Origin: an uncultured Bacteroidales bacterium
GTDB lineage: Bacteria; Bacteroidota; Bacteroidia; Bacteroidales; Bacteroidaceae
NCBI GenBank assembly: GCA_902787575.1
Contig: CADAGX010000015.1
Span: 1-64,000 of the forward strand
Direction of reading: 5' to 3'
Length of the DNA: 64,000 bases
The notes beneath the pieces are model-generated. The model was given only the letters and a program-made list of their open reading frames with translations. It did no database searches and was not told the origin of the DNA. Positions 15,833-24,400 of the stretch are shown here, one piece after another; the stretch's first letter is position 1, and every line of letters begins with the position of its first letter. Both the position numbers and the translations under genes were made by a program.

Positions 15833-18388
15833 TTAGACGAACCACTTCACGTAGCAGAAATCCTGCCGATGCGGGAGGTGGATGTTCTTGGGATAAATTC
15901 GGTAAGCAATCTTATACGCTCCGGCACTGTCGAACTTCGAAGAAGTGTGGAACGTGAAAACATTACCGTCGCGACCCGTCATCTCGAACGGAACGACAGC
16001 TTTCACATGATCCTCTCCTTCTTTATCCGTTGTGAGAGCCACCATTTCCACTCCGATAGCATCATCCAGCCCAGCCTCGTCCACGCGCAAAGTTACGTCG
16101 AATTGTGAGCCGGCTGCCAAAGCATGATCGTCGCTCCGCTCAATGTCGAGCACCTTAATATCATCCCAACGCTCGGCAACGGCTTCCTTCCACTGAGCGA
16201 TCTCGCCTGCCAGCTGGTTGTTGTTGGCACGCAGCAGGTTGCTTCTGTCGCGCAGTTTGTTATAGAACTTGCTGTAGTAGTCGTCAAGCTGCCGCTTCAT
16301 TGTATAGTGCGGCGCAATCTGTGCGATGCTGTTCTTGATAACGCGAATCCATCCTTCGCTGTAGCCCTTGGCGTTTCTGTCGTAATAAAGCGGCATAATC
16401 TCGTTTTCGAGCAAACTATAGATGGTAGCAGCATCCAGCTGGTCCTGATATTCCTGGTTGGCATATGTGCGCTTGTCGGTCAACGCCCAACCTGCGCCCT
16501 TGCGATAGCCTTCATACCACCAGCCGTCCATGACAGAAAGATTCACTACGCCATTCATCAGTGCTTTCTCGCCCGACGTACCGCTTGCCTCGAGAGGACG
16601 TGTCGGCGTGTTCATCCAGATGTCCACACCACTCACCAGGCGGCGAGCCAACTGCATGTCGTAATTCTCGAGGAAGATAATCTTGCCCAAGAACTCAGGG
16701 CGCTGGCTGATTTCGTAGATGTGCTTAATGAGGCCCTGACCTGCGCCGTCTGCCGGATGAGCCTTTCCTGTGTAGAGGAACTGCACGGGGTACTTCGGGT
16801 TATTGACTATCTGCTCCAGACGCTTCAAGTCTGTGAACAGCAGGTGCGCACGCTTGTAAGTGGCGAAACGACGGCCGAAACCTATCAGCAATGCATTCGG
16901 ATTGATTTTTTCCATGAGCGACACCACGCGGCTCGGGTCGCCCTGATTCTTCAGCCAGCTGTCGCGGAACTGCTCGCGAATGTAGTCCACCAGTTTTGTC
17001 TTCAGCTGCATTCTGGTTTCCCACACTTCGGCATCGCTTACATTATATATAGCTTCCCAAATCTTCTGGTTGCTTTGGTCGGAGAGATGTGCCTCGTCGA
17101 AGTTCTTGGCATAGAGTTTTCTCCACTCGTGGGCGCACCATGTGGGGAAGTGCACGCCGTTGGTGACATAGCCCACGTGGCTTTCCTCGGGATAATAGCC
17201 GTTCCAGATGCCGGCAAACATCTTCTTGCTCACTTCGCCATGCAGCCAGCTCACGCCGTTCACTTCCTGCGAAGTATTGCAAGCGAAGGTGGACATGCAG
17301 AAGCGTTCGCTTTTATCCTCGGGATTCATGCGGCCCATGCCGATGAACTCGTCGTACGAAATTCCAAGTTTCGTAGCATATCCGCTCATGTACTTCGAGA
17401 AGAGGCTCTCGTCGAAATAATCGTGGCCGGCAGGCACTGGCGTATGAACTGTGTATAGCGACGAAGCGCGCACAAGCTCCAGCGCCTGTGTGAAGCCCAT
17501 CCCGGACTGTACCAAGTCCACCAGTCGCTGTACATTGCACAGCGCTGCGTGTCCCTCGTTGCAATGATATACATCCTTCGTGATGCCGAGTTTTTTCAGC
17601 GTCAGGACGCCACCGATGCCAAGCAGTATTTCCTGCTTCAGACGGTTCTCCCAGTCGCCGCCGTAGAGTGCATGCGTGATGGGACGGTCGTACTGCGAGT
17701 TGAGTTCATTGTCCGTATCCAGCAAATAAAGTTTGATACGACCCACATTCACCTGCCACACGTAAGCGTGCACTTGATAATCTATGTAAGGCACGTCGAT
17801 GACAAAGGGCGTTCCGTCCTCGTTGAAGAGCTGCTCCACGGGAAGCGAATGGAAATCTTGTGCCTCGTAGTTGGCAATCTGTTCGCCAGCCATACTGAGA
17901 CTCTGCGTAAAGTAGCCGTAACGGTAGAGAAATCCGACGGCGCACATGTCAACATTGCTGTCGGACGCTTCTTTAAGATAGTCGCCTGCCAGAATGCCCA
18001 AACCGCCGCTGTAAATCTTCAGCACTTGGTTGAGACCGTACTCCATACAGAAATAAGCCACGCTGGCACGTGAGCTGTCTGGCTCGACATCCATGTAAGC
18101 GCGAAATTCGGCGTAGACATCGTTCATTTTGCGCAGCACATTCTTGTCGGTGGCGAGCGATTCTAATTTCTCGTAGCCCAGACGCTCCAGTTGCAGCACG
18201 GGGTTTCCTCCACACTCGTCGAACAACTGTTCGTCGAGGCTGCGGAAGAGACTGCGTGCGCTGTGGTTCCACGCCCACCACATGTTGTGGGCCAGTTCGT
18301 CGAGCTTGCTCAGAGCCTCGGGGAGTGTACTTTTCACCGATACGGTCTTCCATGTCGGCTGGTTGGCATTACTTGCTTTAATCTTCAT
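15833..18388 (-). CDS. glgP: Alpha-glucan (glycogen) phosphorylase
   Basis: An 851-residue GT35 phosphorylase of the type with an N-terminal DUF3417-like region ([10 protein letters not shown], about residues 31-40). Further motifs are [26 protein letters not shown] and the PLP-lysine site [14 protein letters not shown], with Lys at residue 608. It releases glucose 1-phosphate from glycogen or maltodextrin. It lies 32 nt downstream of the glycogen synthase gene on the same strand, so synthesis and breakdown enzymes share a transcript. It ends at a strong terminator. Confidence 0.94.
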   Translation of the reverse strand: MKIKASNANQPTWKTVSVKSTLPEALSKLDELAHNMWWAWNHSARSLFRSLDEQLFDECGGNPVLQLERLGYEKLESLATDKNVLRKMNDVYAEFRAYMDVEPDSSRASVAYFCMEYGLNQVLKIYSGGLGILAGDYLKEASDSNVDMCAVGFLYRYGYFTQSLSMAGEQIANYEAQDFHSLPVEQLFNEDGTPFVIDVPYIDYQVHAYVWQVNVGRIKLYLLDTDNELNSQYDRPITHALYGGDWENRLKQEILLGIGGVLTLKKLGITKDVYHCNEGHAALCNVQRLVDLVQSGMGFTQALELVRASSLYTVHTPVPAGHDYFDESLFSKYMSGYATKLGISYDEFIGMGRMNPEDKSERFCMSTFACNTSQEVNGVSWLHGEVSKKMFAGIWNGYYPEESHVGYVTNGVHFPTWCAHEWRKLYAKNFDEAHLSDQSNQKIWEAIYNVSDAEVWETRMQLKTKLVDYIREQFRDSWLKNQGDPSRVVSLMEKINPNALLIGFGRRFATYKRAHLLFTDLKRLEQIVNNPKYPVQFLYTGKAHPADGAGQGLIKHIYEISQRPEFLGKIIFLENYDMQLARRLVSGVDIWMNTPTRPLEASGTSGEKALMNGVVNLSVMDGWWYEGYRKGAGWALTDKRTYANQEYQDQLDAATIYSLLENEIMPLYYDRNAKGYSEGWIRVIKNSIAQIAPHYTMKRQLDDYYSKFYNKLRDRSNLLRANNNQLAGEIAQWKEAVAERWDDIKVLDIERSDDHALAAGSQFDVTLRVDEAGLDDAIGVEMVALTTDKEGEDHVKAVVPFEMTGRDGNVFTFHTSSKFDSAGAYKIAYRIYPKNIHLPHRQDFCYVKWFV

Positions 18389-18420
18389 AACTTAGTATTC
18401 TATTTATGTGATACTTCTAT

Positions 18421-20106
18421 TTATTTTGCGGCACATCGTTTTGCTGCGTTTTGCAGGGCGATGCGATACGCCGTAAGATAGTTTTCAATAAACTTGCTCC
18501 ACAAAGCTTTGGAAGCAAGGCTTGCAGCACGGCGGCGTACCGACGTCCAAATCTTTTCGTCGAAAGCATCGCACTGCTGCACAATGCGGCAGACGGCATC
18601 ACACACGTCGTTCCAGTTATAGTCGTCGCGTGGAACCACAGCCACCCCGTCCGTTATCTGGCTTTCGCCCTTCTTTTGTTTGTCGGCCCACATGCCAAAG
18701 CCAGAAAGCGAAGTCGTGACGCACGGCACGTGGAATGCCACGGCCTCGAGCGGCGTGTAGCCCCAAGGCTCGTAATACGAGGGATAAACGGCGAGGTCTT
18801 CGCCAATGAGAATGTCGTAGTACGGAAGGTCGAAAATGCCGTCGCGTCCGTCGAGGTAGCACGGCACAAAAATAATCTTCACCTTGCTGTCGGCATCTTG
18901 ATTCTGCATCCCGTTGTCGCGGAGGAAGCGACACACGCTGTCCTCCTGCTCGTTGTGGAGCCAGTGCGTCAACACGGGTGTGTGGAGCGGCGTGTCGAAT
19001 ACCTGCCCGCTGGCCAACCGCTGCTGCAGGTCGAGCCGTGGCGCATAAACCCACGCTGGCACTGTGATGACAGCCAGCACAGGGCGTTGCAGCGAATCAG
19101 CCGAAGCCGAGAGGCGGCGAAGGCTCTCGAGGAACACATCGATGCCCTTGTTCTTCATTTCGTAGCGGCCACTTGTGCCAACTACAAGTGTGTTGTCCGG
19201 GAAACTGACGCCCGTCAGCGCATTAGCCACGCGGAAAAGGCGGCGTCGAGACTCCGACCGGCGAGCCGCAAAGGCACGCCCCTGAGGAACGAAGCTGTCC
19301 TCGAATCCGTTTTCGAGCACGGCATCGCATGGTTTGTCGAGCAGTTCAGCGCATTCGAGAGCAGTCACATCGCTCACCGTCGTAAAGCAGTCCACGGCAT
19401 GAGCCGTCTGACGCTCCAGACTATGCTTGGCTTCGATGTTCAGCTCGCGCGACATCTGCACGCCGTCGTATGCTTTCAGATACTGGTACAGCGGCTTTCC
19501 GTTGCCGGCAATGCTGCGACCGATGCTGGTGGCGTGTGTCGTAAAGACGGTGGCCATCTGCGGAACATGCTTCTGCAGGTAGAGGGCACCGAGGCACGTC
19601 ATCCATTCGTGGGCATGATACACCACATTCTTCTTGCCGAGCTTGGCGTACCGATAATAGCTCTCGGCCACCAGTGCTGCAGCGTACGAAAACATATTTG
19701 CCTCGTCGTAGTCGCCGTAGCCATGCAGGCTGTCCACGCCATAATCGCACCACATCTGGCCGTAAAGCTCGTCGCGTTGTGCAAAGTACGGGCGGAAATC
19801 CACCAGCACCACACACGGCCGACCGGGAATCTGCCAGCGGCCGACACGAATCTTCAGGCCTTCCGTCGCTGATTTCCGCACCCAAGAGCGCAGAAGCGAC
19901 TTGTCTTCTTCGAAAAAAGGACTTTCGCCATCGTGCCAAACGTCGGGACCGATGAACATCAATCGCTCGGGAAAAAGTTCGTGCAACGTCTTGGCATGAG
20001 TAGAAAGAACGGTGTAGATGCCGCCCATCTTGTTGCAAACCTCCCAACTCGACTCGAATATAAAATCCGGAGTACACTCAACTTTGTTCATTTTGCCAGT
20101 CTCCAT
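18421..20106 (-). CDS. Glycogen synthase, GT3 (eukaryote-like) type
   Basis: A 561-residue glycosyltransferase opening with FESSWEVCNKMGGIYTVLSTHA, the signature of GT3 glycogen synthases rather than the GT5 GlgA type. Later motifs include YHAHEWMTCLGALYL, TVFTTHATSIGRS and YPSYYEPWGYTPLEAVAF with the acceptor/nucleotide-site Glu residues. The sugar donor is expected to be UDP-glucose. Start: ATG 20106 leaves a very short leader after the promoter at 20123; the second Met (20091, MNKVECTPDF) is an equally good start. It precedes glgP. Confidence 0.9.
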   Translation of the reverse strand: METGKMNKVECTPDFIFESSWEVCNKMGGIYTVLSTHAKTLHELFPERLMFIGPDVWHDGESPFFEEDKSLLRSWVRKSATEGLKIRVGRWQIPGRPCVVLVDFRPYFAQRDELYGQMWCDYGVDSLHGYGDYDEANMFSYAAALVAESYYRYAKLGKKNVVYHAHEWMTCLGALYLQKHVPQMATVFTTHATSIGRSIAGNGKPLYQYLKAYDGVQMSRELNIEAKHSLERQTAHAVDCFTTVSDVTALECAELLDKPCDAVLENGFEDSFVPQGRAFAARRSESRRRLFRVANALTGVSFPDNTLVVGTSGRYEMKNKGIDVFLESLRRLSASADSLQRPVLAVITVPAWVYAPRLDLQQRLASGQVFDTPLHTPVLTHWLHNEQEDSVCRFLRDNGMQNQDADSKVKIIFVPCYLDGRDGIFDLPYYDILIGEDLAVYPSYYEPWGYTPLEAVAFHVPCVTTSLSGFGMWADKQKKGESQITDGVAVVPRDDYNWNDVCDAVCRIVQQCDAFDEKIWTSVRRRAASLASKALWSKFIENYLTAYRIALQNAAKRCAAK

Positions 20107-20122
20107 ACGTTTTAAAACGCTG

Positions 20123-20130
20123 CAAAGGTA
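20123..20130 (-). promoter_or_regulatory. Minus-strand promoter -7 box for the glycogen operon
   Basis: CAAAGGTA on the plus strand is TACCTTTG on the minus strand, 17-32 nt before the two candidate starts of the glycogen synthase gene. Confidence 0.75.
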
Positions 20131-20182
20131 CGATAATTATGCGATATACGGAATGCGCAACAGCAAGATTTTGAAAAAATTG

Positions 20183-20299
20183 ACGTGCATCAAGTCACCC
20201 AGATTAGGCTGCAACAGCAAATCCACACGTGGCAATGCTGCATGCGACGTGCGGCAATCTGAAAACCACGTGTGGCGTCAGAGGAAACCACACGTCGCA
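20183..20299 (+). repeat. ACGT-phased array A, between divergent genes
   Basis: ACGT cores at 20183, 20227, 20247, 20268 and 20292: spacings 44 (twice 22), 20, 21 and 24. Contexts include CCACACGTGGCA, GCGACGTGCGGCA, CCACGTGTGGC and CCACACGTCGCA. The last two are inverted and can pair over 8 bp around a 12-nt loop. The array fills the space between the glycogen operon promoter and the next plus-strand promoter. Confidence 0.7.
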
Positions 20300-20348
20300 G
20301 GGAGCAACCTTTTTCGAGTTTTTATGCGGCCGACTCGAAGTAATTCAC

Positions 20349-20356
20349 TACCTTTG
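20349..20356 (+). promoter_or_regulatory. Promoter -7 box TACCTTTG
   Basis: TACCTTTG lies 27 nt before ATG 20383. Confidence 0.75.
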
Positions 20357-20382
20357 CGGAAGAAATACAAAAATTCGAAGCA

Positions 20383-20826
20383 ATGAAGCGAAACATTCTG
20401 CTTTGGTCAGCCCTACTCTGCACCTCGATGCTCAGCGCGCAACAGCCTTGGAAACTCGACCTCACAGCCGTCGACGACAGCCTGACACTACGCATAGACC
20501 TCTACGAAGAGAGCATTCCGGTGCCCAGCATGGAGATGTTCGGACCGATGAACGGATATATGAGTGGTGACATCTATCGCGTCTGGGCTGTGACGTCCTT
20601 CGAAATCATCGACGACCGCACGGCCAAACTCCGCCTCTCGAACGATATGGGAAGCGAGACGCAAGCTGCCACACTCAGCGCACTCAGCGACTCCACATAT
20701 CGTCTCAAGTTTGATGGCTACAACGCAGTACGCCGCGTGGCCAAAGGAAAGAAACTGGTGAAAGCGCCTTCCGAATTCTTAATGCAAAAGCGTGTAAGTC
20801 ATATACGCAACGTAGGCCGTCAATAA
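20383..20826 (+). CDS. Small secreted protein, unknown function
   Basis: A 147-residue protein with a Sec signal (MKRNILLWSALLCTSMLSAQQ). The mature part is rich in short beta-like stretches (LTLRIDLYEESIPVPSMEMF) with no recognised domain. The last 48 nt overlap the 3' end of the antiporter gene on the other strand. It has its own promoter. Confidence 0.7.
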   Translation: MKRNILLWSALLCTSMLSAQQPWKLDLTAVDDSLTLRIDLYEESIPVPSMEMFGPMNGYMSGDIYRVWAVTSFEIIDDRTAKLRLSNDMGSETQAATLSALSDSTYRLKFDGYNAVRRVAKGKKLVKAPSEFLMQKRVSHIRNVGRQ

Positions 20827-21708
20827 CAGCGTTCCCTCGCCGCGCGTAAGACGTCGGCCCGAGAAAGATACAATCCAGAGCAGCACACAACTGCCCACAA
20901 GAACGCTCCAGTCGAGCATATTCACGCCCGTAATCTGCATGGGAGCAATCAGATTGCAGGCCCCCAGCACAAAGACGGCGTTGAAAACATTGCTGCCCAA
21001 CACGTTGCCGAGCGCCAGCCCGTCGCTACCCTTTCGGGCCGCCACGACGCTTGTGGCCAGTTCGGGCAAGCTGGTGCCGGCGGCAAGTATCGTCATCCCG
21101 ATTATCTTCTCGCTGACACCCAGTTCGCGGGCCACATCCGTAGCGCCGTTCACCAAAATCTGACCGCCACCCACCAGGCATCCGATGCCGAGCAGTATCA
21201 AACCGAAAAGCTGCCACAGCGGTTTCTTCTCTTCGACGAGCGTTTCAGCACCTGCAGCCTCACGTTTTCCCAAATATACATTATATATAAGGAATAAGAG
21301 GAAGAGACCGAAGAGCAACGATGCGTCGAGCCGCGAAATCTCGCCGTCAAAGCCCACCAAGACAAGCGCTGCAGTGACGAGAAGGCAGAAAGGCATGTCG
21401 CGATACAACACACCACGCGAGACTGGCAGCGCCAGAATCATGCTCGAGACGCCCACGATAACCAGAATATTGAAGATGTTGCTGCCCAAAATGTTGCCCA
21501 CACTCATGTCGCCGCTGCCGCGAAGACAACTCAGGAAGCTGACGATAAATTCAGGCAGACTCGTCCCGAAGGCCACAACCGTGAGTCCGATTATCAGTTC
21601 GCTCACTCGCCATTTGCGAGCCAAGCCGCTCGCACCGTCCGTAAAGCGGTCGGCGCCCCAAAGAACAAGCGCGATACCCGCTACGATGAAAATTATATCC
21701 AGTATCAT
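20779..21708 (-). CDS. Calcium/sodium antiporter (CaCA family, YrbG-like)
   Basis: A 309-residue inner-membrane exchanger with about 10 TM segments. It has the two inverted alpha-repeats of the CaCA family: GTSLPEF with GNILGSNIFNIL in the first half, and GTSLPELATS with GNVLGSNVFNAVF in the second. The open frame runs upstream to 22242, but the earlier part crosses the promoter of a plus-strand gene; ATG 21708 (MILDIIFIVAGIALVLWGAD) gives the normal family length. The 3' end overlaps the convergent small secreted-protein gene. Confidence 0.92.
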   Translation of the reverse strand: MILDIIFIVAGIALVLWGADRFTDGASGLARKWRVSELIIGLTVVAFGTSLPEFIVSFLSCLRGSGDMSVGNILGSNIFNILVIVGVSSMILALPVSRGVLYRDMPFCLLVTAALVLVGFDGEISRLDASLLFGLFLLFLIYNVYLGKREAAGAETLVEEKKPLWQLFGLILLGIGCLVGGGQILVNGATDVARELGVSEKIIGMTILAAGTSLPELATSVVAARKGSDGLALGNVLGSNVFNAVFVLGACNLIAPMQITGVNMLDWSVLVGSCVLLWIVSFSGRRLTRGEGTLLLTAYVAYMTYTLLH

Positions 21709-21844
21709 AATCGGCCGCAAAATTACACAGAATATTCCGAAAGCCGACCTGCGACACGCACTTTTTTCGCAGTCGTAACACAAATTTAATTTAGCCGCCC
21801 GAAGATTTCTCGGTCGCGAACTGTGGAAAACGGATTTTTGTTCG

Positions 21845-21852
21845 TAACTTTG
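21845..21852 (+). promoter_or_regulatory. Promoter -7 box TAACTTTG
   Basis: TAACTTTG lies 25 nt before ATG 21877 and rules out the upstream ATG at 21823. Confidence 0.7.
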
Positions 21853-21876
21853 CATCACGAAACAGCAAACAAAACT

Positions 21877-22071
21877 ATGGCCTCGAACAACGAAATGGTG
21901 CAATGCCTGTACTGCCGCTGGGCGACATACAAGCAATGGTTCAAGAATCCCGTGGTAGCCTCCTGCTCCATACGTGGCGACAAACAGGTTGCAGCCACAA
22001 AACGAATATGCAAGGAGTACAAAGAGAGAAACAGCGAGCCGGAAATAGAGCATTTCGACAGCTACGATTAA
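21877..22071 (+). CDS. Small Cys-containing protein (CxxC plus two Cys), unknown function
   Basis: A 64-residue protein (MASNNEMVQCLYCRW...) with Cys-x2-Cys near residues 10-13 and two further cysteines (ASCSI, RICKEY), spaced like a small zinc-ribbon-type metal site. The C-terminus is charged. It has its own promoter and a 112-nt gap to the next gene. The family is not recognised; metal binding is inference. Confidence 0.65.
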   Translation: MASNNEMVQCLYCRWATYKQWFKNPVVASCSIRGDKQVAATKRICKEYKERNSEPEIEHFDSYD

Positions 22072-22126
22072 ACTCTTTTTAGGAATGTTTAACAGCGCGG
22101 CGCTTGGGAAATTGAAATATTCGACG

Positions 22127-22134
22127 TACCTTTG
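22127..22134 (+). promoter_or_regulatory. Promoter -7 box TACCTTTG
   Basis: TACCTTTG lies 50 nt before ATG 22184. A TTGGG at about 22104 sits near the -33 position. Confidence 0.75.
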
Positions 22135-22183
22135 CATTACAAAACGCAACCAAACAAACAAGTTTAAACGTAAAATTGAAAAT

Positions 22184-23602
22184 ATGAACATCAAAAGAAT
22201 TACTTTCGCCTTCGCTTTCGCAGCCTTTGCGGGCGGCGTCATGGCTCAAGACTTCAGTGGCTCCAGTCTGGAGGAACGCATTGGATATACCAACAATAAT
22301 AACGAGGACAGCATCAAGCTGGGCCGCGGCTACATCTCCATGTTCCAGCAGACGATGGCCGACAAAAACTGGAAAGACGCGCACATCAACTTCAAGTGGC
22401 TCCTGCAGAATGCGCCATATGCTGTGAACGGAATCTACACCCAAGGCCCGTTCCTGCTCTACAACCTGATACAGAGCGAGACGGACGAGGCAAAACGTCT
22501 GGAATACTTCAACGAACTGATGGCGCTCTTCGACGCACGCCAAAAGAATCTCGACGCGCTGAATTCGTTCGCTAAGACAACTTCGACGCTGGGCGACGTG
22601 CTCTCGGTGAAGGCCGACTATTACAACTGGACGGCACCAAGCGTGAAAGGTTCTGGCTATACGCTCAACAAAACGTATGAGAATTACAGCCAGGCCATCA
22701 AGATGATTAACGAGAAAGGCGGCCGGGAAATAGAAGGCAGCGTGCTGCAGAACTTCTTCCTCGTGAGCGACGCCATGTACAAGAGCGCACCTAACGCACT
22801 GCGCGAGCAATATCTGCAAGACTACCTCGACTCGAAAGACGCATGCGAGAAGATGCTGCAGCTGGCAAAGCAGGCACAGGCAGAAGGAGACTCCACAAAG
22901 GCAAATCAACTGGTGGCAAAGTACGACGGCCCGCTTGCTTTCATCGAATCTACGTTCTCGCAGAGCGGTGCGGCAGACAGCGCTCAGATTGTGAACATCT
23001 ACACGAAGAAATTTGAGAGCTACAAGACAGATATCGCGAAGCTTAACAGCGCGCTGACGCTGATGCAGCAGAACGACTGCGATAACAGCGATATCTATTA
23101 CCAGTACGCCGAGGCAGCTTACGCGATAGAGCCGACATTTACTTCGGCAATCGGTTTGGCGCAGAAGTCGCAGAAAGACGGCAATGCCGACAAAATGCTG
23201 GAGTACTACGAGAAAGCATTGGAACTGAGTTCGAGCGACGCCAATCGTGGTGTCATCTGCCTGAACATCTCCAATGGTCTGACCAAGAGCGAGAGCTACA
23301 CCGGTGCGCTGACATATGCCGAGCGAGCCATCAAGTACAATCCAGACTTGGCCGGCAAGGCATTCCTGAAGCAGGCTAACATCTACGCTCGTCTGGGACA
23401 GTACAACGACGCAGTTGCCTACTGCACCAAGGCTGCCAACGCAGACATTACGGTGAGCGGTACGGCCAATCGTCTGAAAGAAAACATTCAGAAAGCACAG
23501 GCCAACCAGGCCGCAAACGAGCGCGCACGCCGTGCTTACGAAGAGTTCATCGCTCGCCAGAAAGCAGAAGAGGACTTCTGGACGCGTGGTGTAAAGAAGT
23601 AA
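22184..23602 (+). CDS. Secreted tetratricopeptide-repeat protein
   Basis: The start at 22184 gives 472 residues beginning with a Sec signal (MNIKRITFAFAFAAFAGGVMAQ). The upstream ATG at 22085 precedes the promoter and is excluded. The body is helical with TPR-like units, clearest at about residues 310-430 (YYEKALELSS, ALTYAERAIKYNPDLAGKAFLKQANIYARLGQYNDAVAY). It ends in a charged helix with EEFIARQKAEEDFW. Probably a periplasmic scaffold; partners unknown. A strong terminator follows. Confidence 0.8.
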   Translation: MNIKRITFAFAFAAFAGGVMAQDFSGSSLEERIGYTNNNNEDSIKLGRGYISMFQQTMADKNWKDAHINFKWLLQNAPYAVNGIYTQGPFLLYNLIQSETDEAKRLEYFNELMALFDARQKNLDALNSFAKTTSTLGDVLSVKADYYNWTAPSVKGSGYTLNKTYENYSQAIKMINEKGGREIEGSVLQNFFLVSDAMYKSAPNALREQYLQDYLDSKDACEKMLQLAKQAQAEGDSTKANQLVAKYDGPLAFIESTFSQSGAADSAQIVNIYTKKFESYKTDIAKLNSALTLMQQNDCDNSDIYYQYAEAAYAIEPTFTSAIGLAQKSQKDGNADKMLEYYEKALELSSSDANRGVICLNISNGLTKSESYTGALTYAERAIKYNPDLAGKAFLKQANIYARLGQYNDAVAYCTKAANADITVSGTANRLKENIQKAQANQAANERARRAYEEFIARQKAEEDFWTRGVKK

Positions 23603-23640
23603 CTCAGGCTTACACCTTATATAATTAATAAGCCAAGCGC

Positions 23641-23687
23641 ATCCGTCCGCAATTCGGCACGTAGCCGTTATGCGGACGGATTTTTTA
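23641..23687 (+). terminator. Terminator after the TPR gene
   Basis: ATCCGTCCGCA (23641-23651) pairs with TGCGGACGGAT (23671-23681), followed by TTTTTT. The loop holds a smaller CGGC-ACGTA-GCCG hairpin whose ACGT (23659) lies 41 nt, about two array periods, before the first core of array B. Confidence 0.85.
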
Positions 23688-23696
23688 TGCCTTGGA

Positions 23697-23795
23697 GCGA
23701 CGTGTTGCTGTGAAAAATCTACGTGTGGCGTGAGCGAATGCGACGTGTCGCGTGAAAGAATGCGACGTGTCGCTGTAACTAAGACTACACGTGCC
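23697..23795 (+). repeat. ACGT-phased array B
   Basis: ACGT cores at 23700, 23721, 23743, 23765 and 23789 (spacing 21, 22, 22, 24). Contexts are GCGACGTGTTGC, CTACGTGTGGC, TGCGACGTGTCGC twice, and CTACACGTGCC. The first four are in reverse orientation relative to CYACACGTSGCA. The array lies just past the TPR-gene terminator. The remaining gene-free DNA to 24145 is A+T-rich, with the tatA promoter and leader and nothing else I can name. Confidence 0.75.
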
Positions 23796-23974
23796 TACAG
23801 ATGGCGGAATTCGCAGTAAAAACAATCCGAAAAGCAGACTTACAAAGAAGAAAAAGACAATTTTTCTACCACTAAACAGCAAACAAAGAAACACGAAGCG
23901 CAGCAATAGCAAAAATAAATGTTAAAAATGATTAAACAACACGCTAAACTCAATGCCATATCAGTAGAAAATCG

Positions 23975-23982
23975 TAACTTTG
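23975..23982 (+). promoter_or_regulatory. Promoter -7 box TAACTTTG for the tat operon
   Basis: TAACTTTG lies 163 nt before the tatA ATG, leaving an unusually long leader of about 155 nt in which I see no known riboswitch. Confidence 0.6.
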
Positions 23983-24145
23983 AGAGGAAAAGAGCGGATT
24001 TTAGGCCTTAGCAGGAGAAAATGCCACCGTGCGTACTGAAAAATGAGGCCTTTCGCGACGCAAAAAGAACGAGAAACGAGTACGACATCCACCCGACGGA
24101 ACGAAGTGCTCAACCAAAGTAATAACATAATTAAACATCACAAAA

Positions 24146-24367
24146 ATGACAAGTCATCTTTTATTCATTGGAAACCTTGGCACGGGCGAAATGGTCTTCA
24201 TTGCCCTGATTGTCCTGCTGCTCTTCGGAGGAAAGAAAATACCCGAGTTGATGCGCGGTTTGGGCAAAGGCGTGAACAGCTTCAAGCAGGGAATGAACGA
24301 AATCGAGAAAGACATCACAGCTGAGCCCAAGAAGCCCGAAGAAAACTACCAGAAAGAAGAGAAATAA
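24146..24367 (+). CDS. tatA: Sec-independent translocase subunit TatA
   Basis: A 73-residue protein: one TM helix ([14 protein letters not shown]) followed by the TatA hinge and amphipathic helix [16 protein letters not shown] and a charged tail. It would form the translocation pore with TatC. No separate TatB is in the window, fitting a minimal TatA/TatC system. It is first in a five-gene run and directly precedes a Tat-signal oxidoreductase gene. Confidence 0.93.
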   Translation: MTSHLLFIGNLGTGEMVFIALIVLLLFGGKKIPELMRGLGKGVNSFKQGMNEIEKDITAEPKKPEENYQKEEK

Positions 24368-24400
24368 CCCAATAACAAAACCTTTTTAACACAAAACATT

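Noticed and set aside
20183-20299. CRISPR array
   Set aside because: The repeat period is only about 21-22 nt, units are degenerate and in both orientations, spacers are too short, and no cas gene is in the window.
21709-22242. N-terminal extension of the Ca2+/Na+ antiporter
   Set aside because: It overlaps a plus-strand gene and its promoter; the protein from 21708 already has the full two-repeat family length.
23685-23912. Minus-strand open frame of 75 codons between the TPR and tatA genes
   Set aside because: It is translated from array B and A+T-rich DNA, with no promoter or recognisable protein.
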